Of a stretch of 64,000 nucleotides of DNA, positions 29,971 to 39,792 are shown piece by piece. The stretch spans positions 140,497 to 204,496 of the forward strand of contig CANTFK010000528.1 in NCBI GenBank assembly GCA_947646735.1, in the 5' to 3' direction. The stretch comes from Peronospora farinosa (lineage: Eukaryota; Oomycota; Peronosporomycetes; Peronosporales; Peronosporaceae). The notes beneath the pieces are model-generated. The model was not told the origin of the DNA and did not search any database. It saw nothing but the letters and a program-made list of their open reading frames with translations. Both the position numbers and the translations under genes were made by a program. The number at the start of each line of letters is the position of its first letter. Position 1 is the first letter of the stretch.

Positions 29971-30417
29971 TGTAACGGGGTGAGCCCGTTACATAATATT
30001 GACACTTATATGAAGTGTCAATAAAATATTATTATAACTAATAATATTTTGACAATATTACCTTTACTCATAATATTGTTCCCAGATCTCCTTGAAGTTG
30101 GAGATGCCCTATCATTGGTTGAGATGGGCCATCATATCAACCAACGCGCTGACCAATGACCGATGAACGCGCCCAATGAGTGGAGGGCAAGTTATCAACA
30201 TACATAGTTGTAGTTTAATATAGCTAACATAGGTTATAACATATAAGTTTTATTAGACAGTTAACTATATTAAATACAGCTTTCTTTTCCCTCTCAACTA
30301 AGCGTTTGTTTCGTTGATAAGCTTCCTCTGCTCACGTGTACGTGAGGTAATTGAGGCACCTGCTTTCACTGTAATCAGTGAAAGTAGACTATACTGTAAT
30401 CAGTATAGTCGGAGGGT
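29971..30417 (+). repeat. 3' LTR of element A (last 11 bp missing)
   Basis: It is about 97% like 8057-8515 by eye and stops at GGAGGGT, where the 5' copy continues GCCCCATTACA. Its hairpin CTCACGT / ACGTGAG (30331-30346) is perfect, where the 5' LTR has one mismatch. Confidence 0.9.
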
Positions 30418-30894
30418 ACGAGCACACACCTTCAGCACAAGCGAGGAAGCGGTTAGACCGTTTTACCTTCGCGTGCGAGGGTGCAACGAACTTCTAAACA
30501 AGAAGTCACCGACGTCACGCAGAAGCCTTTTCAGCTTCTTGTGCGTGGTGCTTCGGTGTTTAGCAAATTCAAGACTGAGCTATATTAAATGAATTATAAT
30601 TACATATAAAACTTGACTTCTGATTGGCTATATATGTATATAGATCGGATACGCGACTCTTTAGAAACGTATCCCGACGCATGAACTTAAATCTAGATTT
30701 AAGCTTGCGAATGACCTCCTTCTGAGACGTCGCGATGCCTAGCTTCAACTAGCGTCATCTCTTCCCATGTGAACCCATAAATGGATATCACATTCATGAG
30801 GGTGGATCACATTTGTGTATCGCACCTAAGTGACAGGTCAAAAGTAATGATGGATACTTTTAGACCAAACATTAAGTATATTACTTAATGTTTA
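30418..30894. repeat. Unassigned hairpin-rich repeat fragment
   Basis: There is no gene here. The sequence has the same texture as element A (for example CTTAAATC / GATTTAAG near 30690, CATTAAGTA / TACTTAATG near 30870) but does not match its LTR. It may be part of another member of the same repeat class, truncating A. Confidence 0.4.
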
Positions 30895-32163
30895 TGTGGT
30901 GGAGTGGATTCTCAAACAACGTGAGAGAACCACAAACACACACAGCGCCGGACTGCCGACTTACGGAGGGGGTACCCCGATACCGTGTCGCGTCAACCTT
31001 GGGTCTCACCTTGTGTACCCGTCGGCTTGGCTGGTCTTGCTCCTCGTTAGACGCAGAAGACTTAAAGACTTGGTCTTAGTATAAGACTTGGACTTGGTGG
31101 TCCCCGAGTGGATATACTTCACTTGGGACCGAGTTTCTTGTTCTCGATCGACTTAGTCGAAAGCGATGCACCTACCCCTTTGGTGGCTGACTGTTTTTGG
31201 TCCTTGGACCCCTTTGTGTTCTTCCCCGTAGGGAAACCGCTTCCTGTAGCGGGTCGTAGAGTCTTGACACCTCAAGCCAACTATCCTGAGGCTCAACTTG
31301 CGTTGCTTGAGCCGTCTAACACCTGCTGGACGTCGGGGGGCCAAAGGGTATCCCGCCCGGAAGAGGTGAAGCGACGGAGAAGCTTAGAAGGGGTGCTTAA
31401 AGCTGCCACGTGTAATGCGAATTCGAGTGTGTTTATTCATCTTATACCTTGTATGCTTTTCTTGCCTAACCCTAACCCTTTGATCTGGATAGTGCCACGT
31501 GCCGACTCTTGGAGGAAGAACTGGCTACTTGGTACCCTGTACTTTCTGTAATCTTCGATATTCTGTTTTCCGGTTCTGCACCCTCGGACATTGGGCCCTG
31601 GTACCCCTGGGCCCCTGTACCCCTTTACCCCTGTACCCCTGGGCCCCTGTACCCCTGGGCCCCTTTACCCCTGGTACCCTGGGCCTCGGTACCCCGGTAT
31701 CCCCGGTACCATGGGGTCCACCTGTCACCTGGGGTCCACCTGTCACCTGGGGTCCACTGGCCACCTGGGTCCACCGGTCACCTGGGTCAACCTGTCACCT
31801 GGGGTCCACTGGCCACCTGGGTCCACCGGTCACCTGGGTCAACCTGTCACCTGGGGTCCACCGGTCACCTGGGCCCACCTGTTGTCTGGGGCCCACCTGT
31901 TACCTGGGGTCCACCGGTCACCTGGGTCCACCTGTTATCTGGGACCCACCTGTTACCTGGGGTCAACCTAAGCTGCCCTAGCAGCACTGGTCCTTTGGTC
32001 TGTAGTGTAGGACATCCTAGTACCTTCTCCGAACTCGGGACCTTGGACCAGTTCGGGGCCCTGGTCACTCCCTGTCACTCATTCAAGAGAGTGACCGAGA
32101 TCTTTCACGCCAGTTATTATAATAACTACGAAGGGCCCCCCATTTCTCTGGCACTTCTCCACA
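30895..32163 (-). repeat. Solo LTR of family C, reverse orientation
   Basis: Its + strand begins TGTGGTGGAG and ends CTTCTCCACA, the reverse complement of 33051-34266 with very high similarity. Flanks TTTA and TTTG could be a mutated 4-bp target duplication. Interior arrays of GGTCCACC/CACCTG units lie at about 31710-31960. Confidence 0.85.
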
Positions 32164-32406
32164 TTTGCGTTTAACCAGATGCCCTGTTACAGCAAGCGAC
32201 GAGCTAATTAATGTAAATGCAACTTTGTCACACCCGGTGACCCGTGACCATGGCCAATATAATTAGCTCATTCACTATAGCTAAGTGAAAAACGCTATAG
32301 TGAAACCATTGGTTGGGGCATCAGCTTTATTTACTATTTGCATATAGTATAGTCTGATAATATATATTAGTCTACGTCCGAATACAAGGGTGCAAATTTC
32401 CGAAAA
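32164..32406. other. Short unique spacer ending in a GTGCAAATTT repeat unit
   Basis: There are no genes. The right end (about 32370-32411: GTCCGAATAC, then GGGTGCAAATTTCC, then a G run) aligns with 44187-44228 on the other side of the permuted element C. Confidence 0.5.
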
Positions 32407-32424
32407 GGGGGGGGGGGGGGGGTC

Positions 32425-32913
32425 TGGAGTGTGAAGCTCGTCACCGTGGCCTCATACTGGCCCCTCCAGTACCGAATCTTGGACCGAGACGCTTTAACTT
32501 CAAGGCGATAATCCTTCCGGGTGGCGAGCGCATCTCGGTATTCCGAAATGGTTTGCTGGTCGGTTTCGTGATCGCGGACGAGCTTCCGAACTCGAGCCTC
32601 GATCCGGGGAAGATCAACTTTTCTAATCGAATGACCTCGTCCACGCGTCTCTGCAAGTCTTGGGCCCGGCGATGTTCAGCCTGATAGGCCTGCTGGAGGG
32701 CCCTATGATTGTCAGAAGGGTCTCCATAACTTGGGCTCGTTCCATCGCCAGATGGATCGCTTCCCACGCCCGGGTAACACTCCCATAATCGGGGGGCTCC
32801 CCGACGAGGTCTACAGTCGGAATAATCAAGGCAGGGTCAGGTCCAGGCAGTGGAGGGGTAGACCAACGGCCAGGTGCTGGGAGTTCGTCAGAGAAAGGAC
32901 TGGAAGAGTTCAC
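32425..32913 (-). pseudogene. Element C antisense gene, N-terminal piece
   Basis: ATG at 32913 (MNSSSPFSDELPAPGRW, compare MSSSSS in B). The reading frame shifts twice. A third frame continues as coiled coil (LVRDHETDQQTISEYRDAL) that aligns with B (RLDAQTAVVDSYRSLEDAL). The end YEATVTSF corresponds to YDTAIQKA of B, and the next expected residues are found 12 kb away at 44160. Confidence 0.65.
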
Positions 32914-33050
32914 TGGTGAATAAAGGGTGGGTGAGTTGGTGAATACGGAGGATCGTCAAGCACATGGACACCTACTTATATGTTGAGGAGACGGGACAAG
33001 GATGCACGGGGTCTTGCAGCAGTTCGGAAGACCAGCGCGAATGGGACAGC

Positions 33051-34266
33051 TGTGGAGAAGTGCCAGAGAAATGGGGGGCCCTTCGTAGTTATTATAATAA
33101 CTGGCGTGAAAGATCTCGGTCACTCTCTTGAATGAGTGACAGGGAGTGACCAGGGCCCCGAACTGGTCCAAGGTCCCGAGTTCGGAGAAGGTACTAGGAT
33201 GTCCTACACTACAGACCAAAGGACCAGTGCTGCTAGGGCAGCTTAGGTTGACCCCAGGTAACAGGTGGGTCCCAGACAACAGGTGGACCCAGGTGACCGG
33301 TGGACCCCAGGTAACAGGTGGGCCCCAGACAACAGGTGGGCCCAGGTGACCGGTGGACCCAGGTGGCCAGTGGACCCCAGGTGACAGGTTGACCCAGGTG
33401 ACCGGTGGACCCAGGTGGCCAGTGGACCCCAGGTGACAGGTGGACCCCATGGTACCGGGGATACCGGGGTACCGAGGCCCAGGGTACCAGGGGTAAAGGG
33501 GCCCAGGGGTACAGGGGCCCAGGGGTACAGGGGTAAAGGGGTACAGGGGCCCAGGGGTACCAGGGCCCAATGTCCGAGGGTGCAGAACCGGAAAACAGAA
33601 TATCGAAGATTACAGAAAGTACAGGGTACCAAGTAGCCAGTTCTTCCTCCAAGAGTCGGCACGTGGCACTATCCAGATCAAAGGGTTAGGGTTAGGCAAG
33701 AAAAGCATACAAGGTATAAGATGAATAAACACACTCGAATTCGCATTACACGTGGCAGCTTTAATCACCCCTTCTAAGCTTCTCCGTCGCTTCACCTCTT
33801 CCGGGCGGGATACCCTTTGGCCCCCCGACGTCCAGCAGGTGTTAGACGGCTCAAGCAACGCAAGTTGAGCCTCAGGATAGTTGGCTTGAGGTGTCAAGAC
33901 TCTACGACCCGCTACAGGAAGCGGTTTCCCTACGGGGAAGAACACAAAGGGGTCCAAGGACCAAGAACAGTCAGCCACCAAAGGGGTAGGTGCATCGCTT
34001 TCGACTAAGTCGATCGAGAACAAGAAACCCGGTCCCAAGTGAAGTATATCCACTCGGGGACCACCAAGTCCAAGTCTTATACTAAGACCAAGTCTTTAAG
34101 TCTTCTGCGTCTAACGAGGAGCAAGACCAGCCAAGCCGACGGGTACACAAGGTGAGACCCAAGGTTGACGCGACACGGTATCGGGGTACCCCCTCCGTAA
34201 GTCGGCAGTCCGGCGCTGTGTGTGTTTGTGGTTCTCTCACGTTGTTTGAGAATCCACTTCACCACA
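33051..34266 (+). repeat. Single LTR of element C (1216 bp)
   Basis: It starts TGTGGAGAAG and ends CTTCACCACA. It is followed by the PBS and preceded by the element's 3' end. It contains GGTGACCGGTGGACC-type and GGGGTACAGGGGCCC-type tandem units (about 33240-33560) and two TTAGGG units (about 33683-33697). Confidence 0.88.
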
Positions 34267-34267
34267 A

Positions 34268-34286
34268 TGGTGCGCGTGCCCGGATC
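34268..34286 (+). promoter_or_regulatory. Primer-binding site of element C
   Basis: TGGTGCGCGTGCCCGGATC begins one base after the LTR and differs at one position from element B. The complementary tRNA end would be CCA, A, acceptor CACGCGC, T stem CCGGG. Confidence 0.68.
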
Positions 34287-34386
34287 TTCGGGCGACGCGG
34301 GATTTCACCGTGAGTCCCACGAAGAATAAAAGACATCGGTCAAGATAGACCAAGGGACGACCAAGACACTGGAAACCGGATCGCCA

Positions 34387-35610
34387 GTGATCAAGAAGGA
34401 AGAAGGATCGGAGGACCTGCAGAGCCCGGGGAGGAGCTCTGCTATTGAGGTCAAGGTGGAATATGAAGAAAAACCACAAACTCCTCCCCCTTATGTCTTC
34501 GTTGAAGAATACAACATGGGCCATAATAAATATTATGATCCAGGGGTCCCAAGTTTGACAGCGAAAACTAAAAAACAAGGGACCCCGAAACAAGTCTCCC
34601 AACCTACCACTCAAGAGCCAAAGGTGCCCAAGAACAAGCAAAAGAAGCAGAAGCATACCAAGTTGAAGGCACCGAGAGGCGGAGACACGACGGACGAGTC
34701 GAAAGAGAGCCAAGGCGTGGCTAGTAAGGACTGTACAGAAGAAGATTTGGAAGAAGCCTGCCATCGGAATAAATTGAAGAAGTTTCTTCGAAAGGACCCG
34801 GTGATGAAGGCGCTCAAAGTCAAGCTTCTGGACCAGGTCCACGGTCCAATAACGGCTCTTCCCACCACGACCACAGACCTGGAGGTCCTCAAGGCCGTAA
34901 TGAATCTGCTACATGAAGCTGGGATGGCTTCTGGGAACTTTACCGCTGAGACCCTCTTCGATTTCGGGTTCGAGACCTTGAAGAAGACCTTAGTGACCCT
35001 GCATGGTCACCTCAAGACGTTAGTGGGGGAGTTTCCCCCAAAGGAAGTACCCTGTCAAGATGTAGGAGTAGTGGATCCTGGTGTGGGCTCTCCTGCTGGG
35101 TCACTCGGTGAATCGTCACCAAGGTCTCAATATGAATCGGCCACCTCATCTATGATGTCGGCCCTGATGGATACGGTGGACCGAATGCAACTGGGTCCAG
35201 CTGGTGCAGCGTTGTTGGAAGCACGAATTCGTGAAGCTGGCCATATGTACACAGCAACCCCATGGGTCCAGCTCCAAGCACAGGAGGAGACGGAAGCCCG
35301 GTGCAAAGTGGAGCCAAGGTTGATGGGGACAAAAACGGACCAGGAAACAAAGACCGAGTCAGTTTCCCCTAGCGCACTCCAGTCGTACTTTGATAAGGCG
35401 ATGACCAAATTCCTTGAAGAGCAAGGCTCCACAAAAGTTGCAGTGGACAGGGGACACACCACGAAGGGTCAAGGACCAGTTCATCTCAGGTCCTCCCAGC
35501 GGATTGAGCGCCTAGGACCACTAGGCGTTATCCCGGATGTGGACATGGAGTCTGTGGGGTCAACACATGATAAATACGACCCAGATGACTTGGCGTTCCC
35601 GATGACCTAA
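34387..35610 (+). CDS. Element C Gag, N-terminal frame (407 aa)
   Basis: Charged Lys/Pro-rich N-terminal third (KNKQKKQKHTKLKAPRGG), then sequence shared with element B Gag (LRKDPVMKALKVKLLDQVHGP, DRMQLGPAGAALLEARI, DVDMESVGS). It ends TAA just before the capsid-like frame. The whole-frame integrity suggests fairly recent activity. Confidence 0.78.
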   Translation: MIKKEEGSEDLQSPGRSSAIEVKVEYEEKPQTPPPYVFVEEYNMGHNKYYDPGVPSLTAKTKKQGTPKQVSQPTTQEPKVPKNKQKKQKHTKLKAPRGGDTTDESKESQGVASKDCTEEDLEEACHRNKLKKFLRKDPVMKALKVKLLDQVHGPITALPTTTTDLEVLKAVMNLLHEAGMASGNFTAETLFDFGFETLKKTLVTLHGHLKTLVGEFPPKEVPCQDVGVVDPGVGSPAGSLGESSPRSQYESATSSMMSALMDTVDRMQLGPAGAALLEARIREAGHMYTATPWVQLQAQEETEARCKVEPRLMGTKTDQETKTESVSPSALQSYFDKAMTKFLEEQGSTKVAVDRGHTTKGQGPVHLRSSQRIERLGPLGVIPDVDMESVGSTHDKYDPDDLAFPMT

Positions 35611-35622
35611 GCGCGAGCGACT

Positions 35623-36744
35623 GTGGCCGCGGCTACGGCAGGAGGACCCCCTCCTGTTGTTCCACACATTAGGGTATCGGCCTCGTCGGATCTGAAGGAA
35701 TTTAGCGGAACGGACCACGATGAAGATCGTGCCAGAAGCTGGAGCACTAAGGTAGACGGCTTTCCTCCGAGACCAGGCACCAGACAGCGAGAAGTGTCTC
35801 ATTTTTGGGTCCCTGCTCACAGGTCCAGCTCAGAATTGGTATCGACAGCTAGGTCGAACAGTGCGCGTTGATTGGAAACTGCTTCTGCGAGAGTTCCAAG
35901 CACAATTTTGCGGCTTGGGGGTGTCGGTGGCCCGACAATATTATCACGCCAAAAAGAGAACCGATGAGTCACCCTTGGAATATCTGTACCATTTGAACGT
36001 GGCAGGGCTCAGGTCCAAGCTAGATATTAAGGGTGGACCCCCCAGTGTAAAGCGTGAACACGTGGACCATTACGTGGAAACCTTGGATGATCGAGAATTA
36101 GCGGACCAACTTACATTGCTCAGACTTTCTGATGCAGATGACCTGGAGGAAGTCCTGCTGGCTCGTCAGAGAGCGAAGACGCGTCAAGGAAGGGTCTTGT
36201 TCGGTTCCAGCAAGTTTCGACAGAAGGCCCCAACCACTCCAGACCATACCAAGAGTCAGCTGAGAAGACCCGTCCAAGTCATCCGGGCCACTTCTAATGA
36301 AAATGACCAAGGGTCCAGCTCCAGTGGGTCTGAGGGAGAAGGTGACCTCAGAAGAATTTATGCGGCGGCGAGTAAACCTTACACTGGTAGGGCGAGGAAC
36401 GCAGATGACCCCCGGGACCATCAGGACCCAGAGCCAGACCAAGGTAGACGCATGGCAGAGGGACCTGGAAAAAGGTGGTCCAGGGTCACTCGTGGCAAAG
36501 TGTACCCATTGTGGATCTAGGAAGCATGTGGATCTGGACTGTTGGAAGCGACTCGTTTGCGAGTGCTGTGGAAAGAAGGGTCACCCCAGCTGATCACTGC
36601 CTGTTTGTGTGTCGCGGTTGTGGCAAGGTTCATGACGCCGGCAAGTGCCCGATGGAAGAGTTCTACAATCTGATTCGCCAGTGGTACAACCCGAACAAGC
36701 ACGCAGGGCAGCTGCCCGAGGCGGCGGAGAATATGTTAAATTAG
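35623..36744 (+). pseudogene. Element C Gag, capsid and zinc-knuckle part (frame-shifted)
   Basis: Pieces in three frames: 35623-35871 (SASSDLKEFSGTDHD), 35861-36520 (RQYYHAKKRTDESPLEYLYH, DHYVETLDDRELADQLTLLR) and 36297-36744 (CTHCGSRKHVDLDCW, CECCGKKGHPS, CRGCGKVHDAGKC). It is homologous to 18063-19061 of B. Stops and frameshifts break it. Confidence 0.78.
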
Positions 36745-37928
36745 AACGCTCGCCAGGTTTGAATCTGGTACTAGCCGAGCGTTCTAATTGTTGCATTTAT
36801 GCATTTGTGGAGAAACACCCCGTGGAGAAGGTCAATAAGTTGGATGAATTGATTGGAAATACATCGGGCTTTTGCATTAATTCTGTTGCTGCTGTGGTTA
36901 ATGCATGTATACCTCACGTTTATCCCCGAGGAGAGACTATGATGACATTGGATTTATTACCGGGAAAGTCAAGAGGATACTGGAAACACCATGCCCCAGG
37001 GAAGTGGTTTAAGCAAGCCAAAGCCTCTGGAAAAGTTAACAATATTTGTGCGGATCTACTGTTTGATTCTGGTGCCGAGATATCTATTTTGGATATCGCC
37101 TTTGCTCGTAAGGCAGGCTGTCAGATTAACACAAGCGAAAAACAAGAGTGCGTGGGCATTGGAGAAGCAGTTTACACCACGGAAGGGCGAACGAAGATTA
37201 AGATAACGCTGAATGGTGTATTAGTATACTTTTTCAATGTGTGGGTCGGGTCCATGGCCGGCCAGGATGTACTACTATGGATGGACTTTATGGTGCCCGC
37301 TGGAATTCGTTTGGACATGGCGGATGGAACTATTTGCTTGCCAGACGAAGTTCGAATCCAGCTGATAGGTCGCAAGACCTTGTATAGTGGCCATATTTCT
37401 GAGGTAAAATTGGGCCAGTACGTGAATTTACCGGCGATAAAATATATCGAGGTTCCGCTGAAGAGGTCTATGTTGGACCAGTGGAAATTATGGATGACCC
37501 GTAGAGACAGATGGGTGATTACGATGATCCAAGGACATGGACATCGCCAATTCTTGAGGGTCACCAATGTGAGTGACAAGGACCTGATCCTACACGAGGA
37601 TACCAGGCTGGGCATTTGGCTGTCTAAGGACCGGGTTCCCCGGGCCCAAGGATTCGTGTCAGTTGGTTCTAGGAGGTACGCTGAATGGAAAAATCTAGCC
37701 TATCAAGCAACCAACGATGAGGAGGATGCAGAAACTACTCAAGAAGAAGTATACCAAGGTCCGATGGTCGAGAAACCTCAGTACGCGACTCCACAGAAGA
37801 TGTTGCTACGGACGGGGACCCAAGTGCCAGTGGTTAACGCGGTGCACGAGTCTGTTATGAGGGACCCTGAGTCATTACCATCAGATCAGGAGTCTGGAGG
37901 GGAGGCCCTCGATAGAGGTCAACCCTAG
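36645..37928 (+). CDS. Element C protease region (427 aa)
   Basis: Active-site signature LLFDSGAEISILD and a flap-like VWVGSMAGQDVLL, followed by MDFMVPAGIRLDMADGTICLP, all conserved with 17290-18087 of B. It matures Gag-Pol. Confidence 0.82.
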   Translation: MPDGRVLQSDSPVVQPEQARRAAARGGGEYVKLERSPGLNLVLAERSNCCIYAFVEKHPVEKVNKLDELIGNTSGFCINSVAAVVNACIPHVYPRGETMMTLDLLPGKSRGYWKHHAPGKWFKQAKASGKVNNICADLLFDSGAEISILDIAFARKAGCQINTSEKQECVGIGEAVYTTEGRTKIKITLNGVLVYFFNVWVGSMAGQDVLLWMDFMVPAGIRLDMADGTICLPDEVRIQLIGRKTLYSGHISEVKLGQYVNLPAIKYIEVPLKRSMLDQWKLWMTRRDRWVITMIQGHGHRQFLRVTNVSDKDLILHEDTRLGIWLSKDRVPRAQGFVSVGSRRYAEWKNLAYQATNDEEDAETTQEEVYQGPMVEKPQYATPQKMLLRTGTQVPVVNAVHESVMRDPESLPSDQESGGEALDRGQP

Positions 37929-37929
37929 C

Positions 37930-39675
37930 GTGGGCAACGAAGTATCATCGAAGATTAGGACCGATATGGAGAGGGTCCACCCAGAGGAGGGTCCACAGGT
38001 CCACCCAGAGGGGGGTCCACCGGTCCACCCAGAGGAGGGTCCACCGGTCCACCCAGAGGAGGGTCCACCGGCCCACCCAGAGGAGGGTCCACCGGCCCAC
38101 CCAGAGGAGGGTCCACCGGTCATCGAGGCTGAAGTAGATACTCCCGATGACCAAGTCTGTGTTCACGAGAGTGGAGATTTATGTGCCGAAGATATCGACA
38201 AAAATTGGTCTGTTATTCCTGAGGTCACCCCATCCACGAACGAAGTTATGTTGGAAGACATCCAGATCCCAGACCCCGGTGATACCCCAAAGGAGGAGGT
38301 AGACAGCCTCCGCCAGATTATATGGAGAAAACGACATTTGCTGATGGGAAAAGATAACGCATTACCCCCGGTGGCTCGAGGAGCAGTGTGCGACATTGAT
38401 GTTGGGAACGCACGGCCAATCGCCCAACGGGTACGGAAGGTGGCCCCTCAATTTAGGGAGAAGCTGGCAGACCTGATAAAAGGTCTCTTGTCATCCAACA
38501 TAATCCAGCATTCCACCTCCCCATGGGCCAGTCCAACTGTAATTACTGTCAAGAAGAATGGGGTGGATATAAGGCTGTGCATTGACTACCGGATGGTGAA
38601 TGACTTAACGCGGCTTATGGTGTACCCTATGCCTCTCGTGAATGAGTTGCTGGAAGCCCTAGATAAGGCCCTGTGGTACTGCTCACTGGATATGGCTAGC
38701 GTTTTTTGGGTGGTCAGCATGACTGAACGAGCACGTTTAATTTCGGCGTTTGTAACCCCGCTCGGATTGTTTAAGTGGAGACGAATGCCGTTTGGACTGA
38801 AGAATGCACCACAGATCTATTAGAGATTGTTGAATAATGCTTTATATGGGTTCCTAACGATTTTCTCGAAGTCCAACACTGAGAAACAGGTTGACCTGTT
38901 CGAAATAGGTCAACCTGAAGCGGACCACGAGGAGTCCATATTAGGACGCCGGTCTTATATCGATGATATTTTGGTAATCTCTGGATCATGGGATGACCTA
39001 TGCTTAAAAGTGGAAAGACTATTGGAGGTTTGTGATAAGTGGAATTTATCGATCAGCGCGGTCAAAAGTTCATGGGGATGTAAAAAAGTTGATTATCTGG
39101 GGCATCGAGTGTTTGCGGAGGGGTTGGAGGCCCACCCTAAGGATCTTCAGTCATTGGTGGACTTACCGCTTCTCACCACCCTAAAAGCCATGCAGTCGTT
39201 TCTTGGAAGTCTCAATTACTATAGCCGGTTTCTAGAAGACTACGCGATTTATGCGTCCATATTGTACGAGCTAAGAGAAGTGGATTATCACGTGTTACGA
39301 CGCCGGATGAGTGGGACTGAGGACCCCCAGAGGAGTGACCAGGAGGAAGACCGATGGACTCGGGTGCAGGTGGCCTTTGCGATATTGAAGAATAAGATAG
39401 TCATCGCCCCAATCCTCCGCCATTTTGATCCAGACCGGGAGCCTGTCATCATCGTCTATGCCAGTGAGTGGGCCATCTCGGCATCCCTGGTGCAGGAGTA
39501 TGAGGGGGTGTATATGCCGGTCACTTTCACGAGTCGGACTTTGAAGCCAAACGAGATCAACTATGGGCTGGTGGACAAGAAAGTGTTGTTGCTATTGCGA
39601 ATACTAGACCTTTGCTACACGTCGCTGGTCACCCGACCTATCAAGGTCTTAACCCGACACTCAACGCTGGCGTAA
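37930..39675 (+). CDS. Element C reverse transcriptase and RNase H, with an internal TAG
   Basis: An N-terminal repeat linker (HPEEGPPV units encoded by GGTCCACCCAGAGGAG, 37970-38120) leads into RT: LCIDYRMVND, MPFGLKNAPQIY, then TAG at 38821-38823 where element B reads Q, then RSYIDDILV and RNase H (VYASEWAISASLVQ, RTLKPNEINYG). The CAG-to-TAG change and a TAA at 39673-39675 interrupt the polyprotein. Confidence 0.85.
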
Positions 39676-39792
39676 TTAGTACGGTCACCGGGTTTACAAG
39701 GTCGCCTTGGAAACTGGGCTGCACTCCTGTCCCAATGGACGTTAGAAGTGGTCAAGTGTAAGCGCGGCGAAGATGAAATACTGGGGACATAA

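Larger units (their letters stand above)
8057..30417 (+). mobile_element. Element A: full-length chromodomain Ty3/gypsy element, interrupted by nested insertions
   Basis: The 5' LTR is 8057-8515 and the 3' LTR is 29971-30417 (last 11 bp missing). Subtracting element B with its duplication and a solo C LTR leaves about 8.1 kb. The order is gag, CCHC knuckle, protease, RT, RNase H, integrase, chromodomain, then a 1.1-kb 3' region with minus-strand ORFs. The integrase follows RT/RNase H, as in Ty3/gypsy. The coding region is broken by stops and frameshifts, so this copy is not autonomous. Its unusual property is a very high density of short perfect inverted repeats throughout (see findings). Confidence 0.88.

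Noticed and set aside
8057..30417. CRISPR-like array because of regularly spaced palindromes
   Set aside because: Eukaryotic retroelement coding DNA; the palindromes differ from one another in sequence and there are no identical repeats with spacers.
31499..31981. Pro/Gly-rich repeat ORFs (VPLGPCTPGPLYPW type) in family C LTRs
   Set aside because: Translations of the tandem array in all frames of an LTR; no start context or conservation beyond the DNA repeat.
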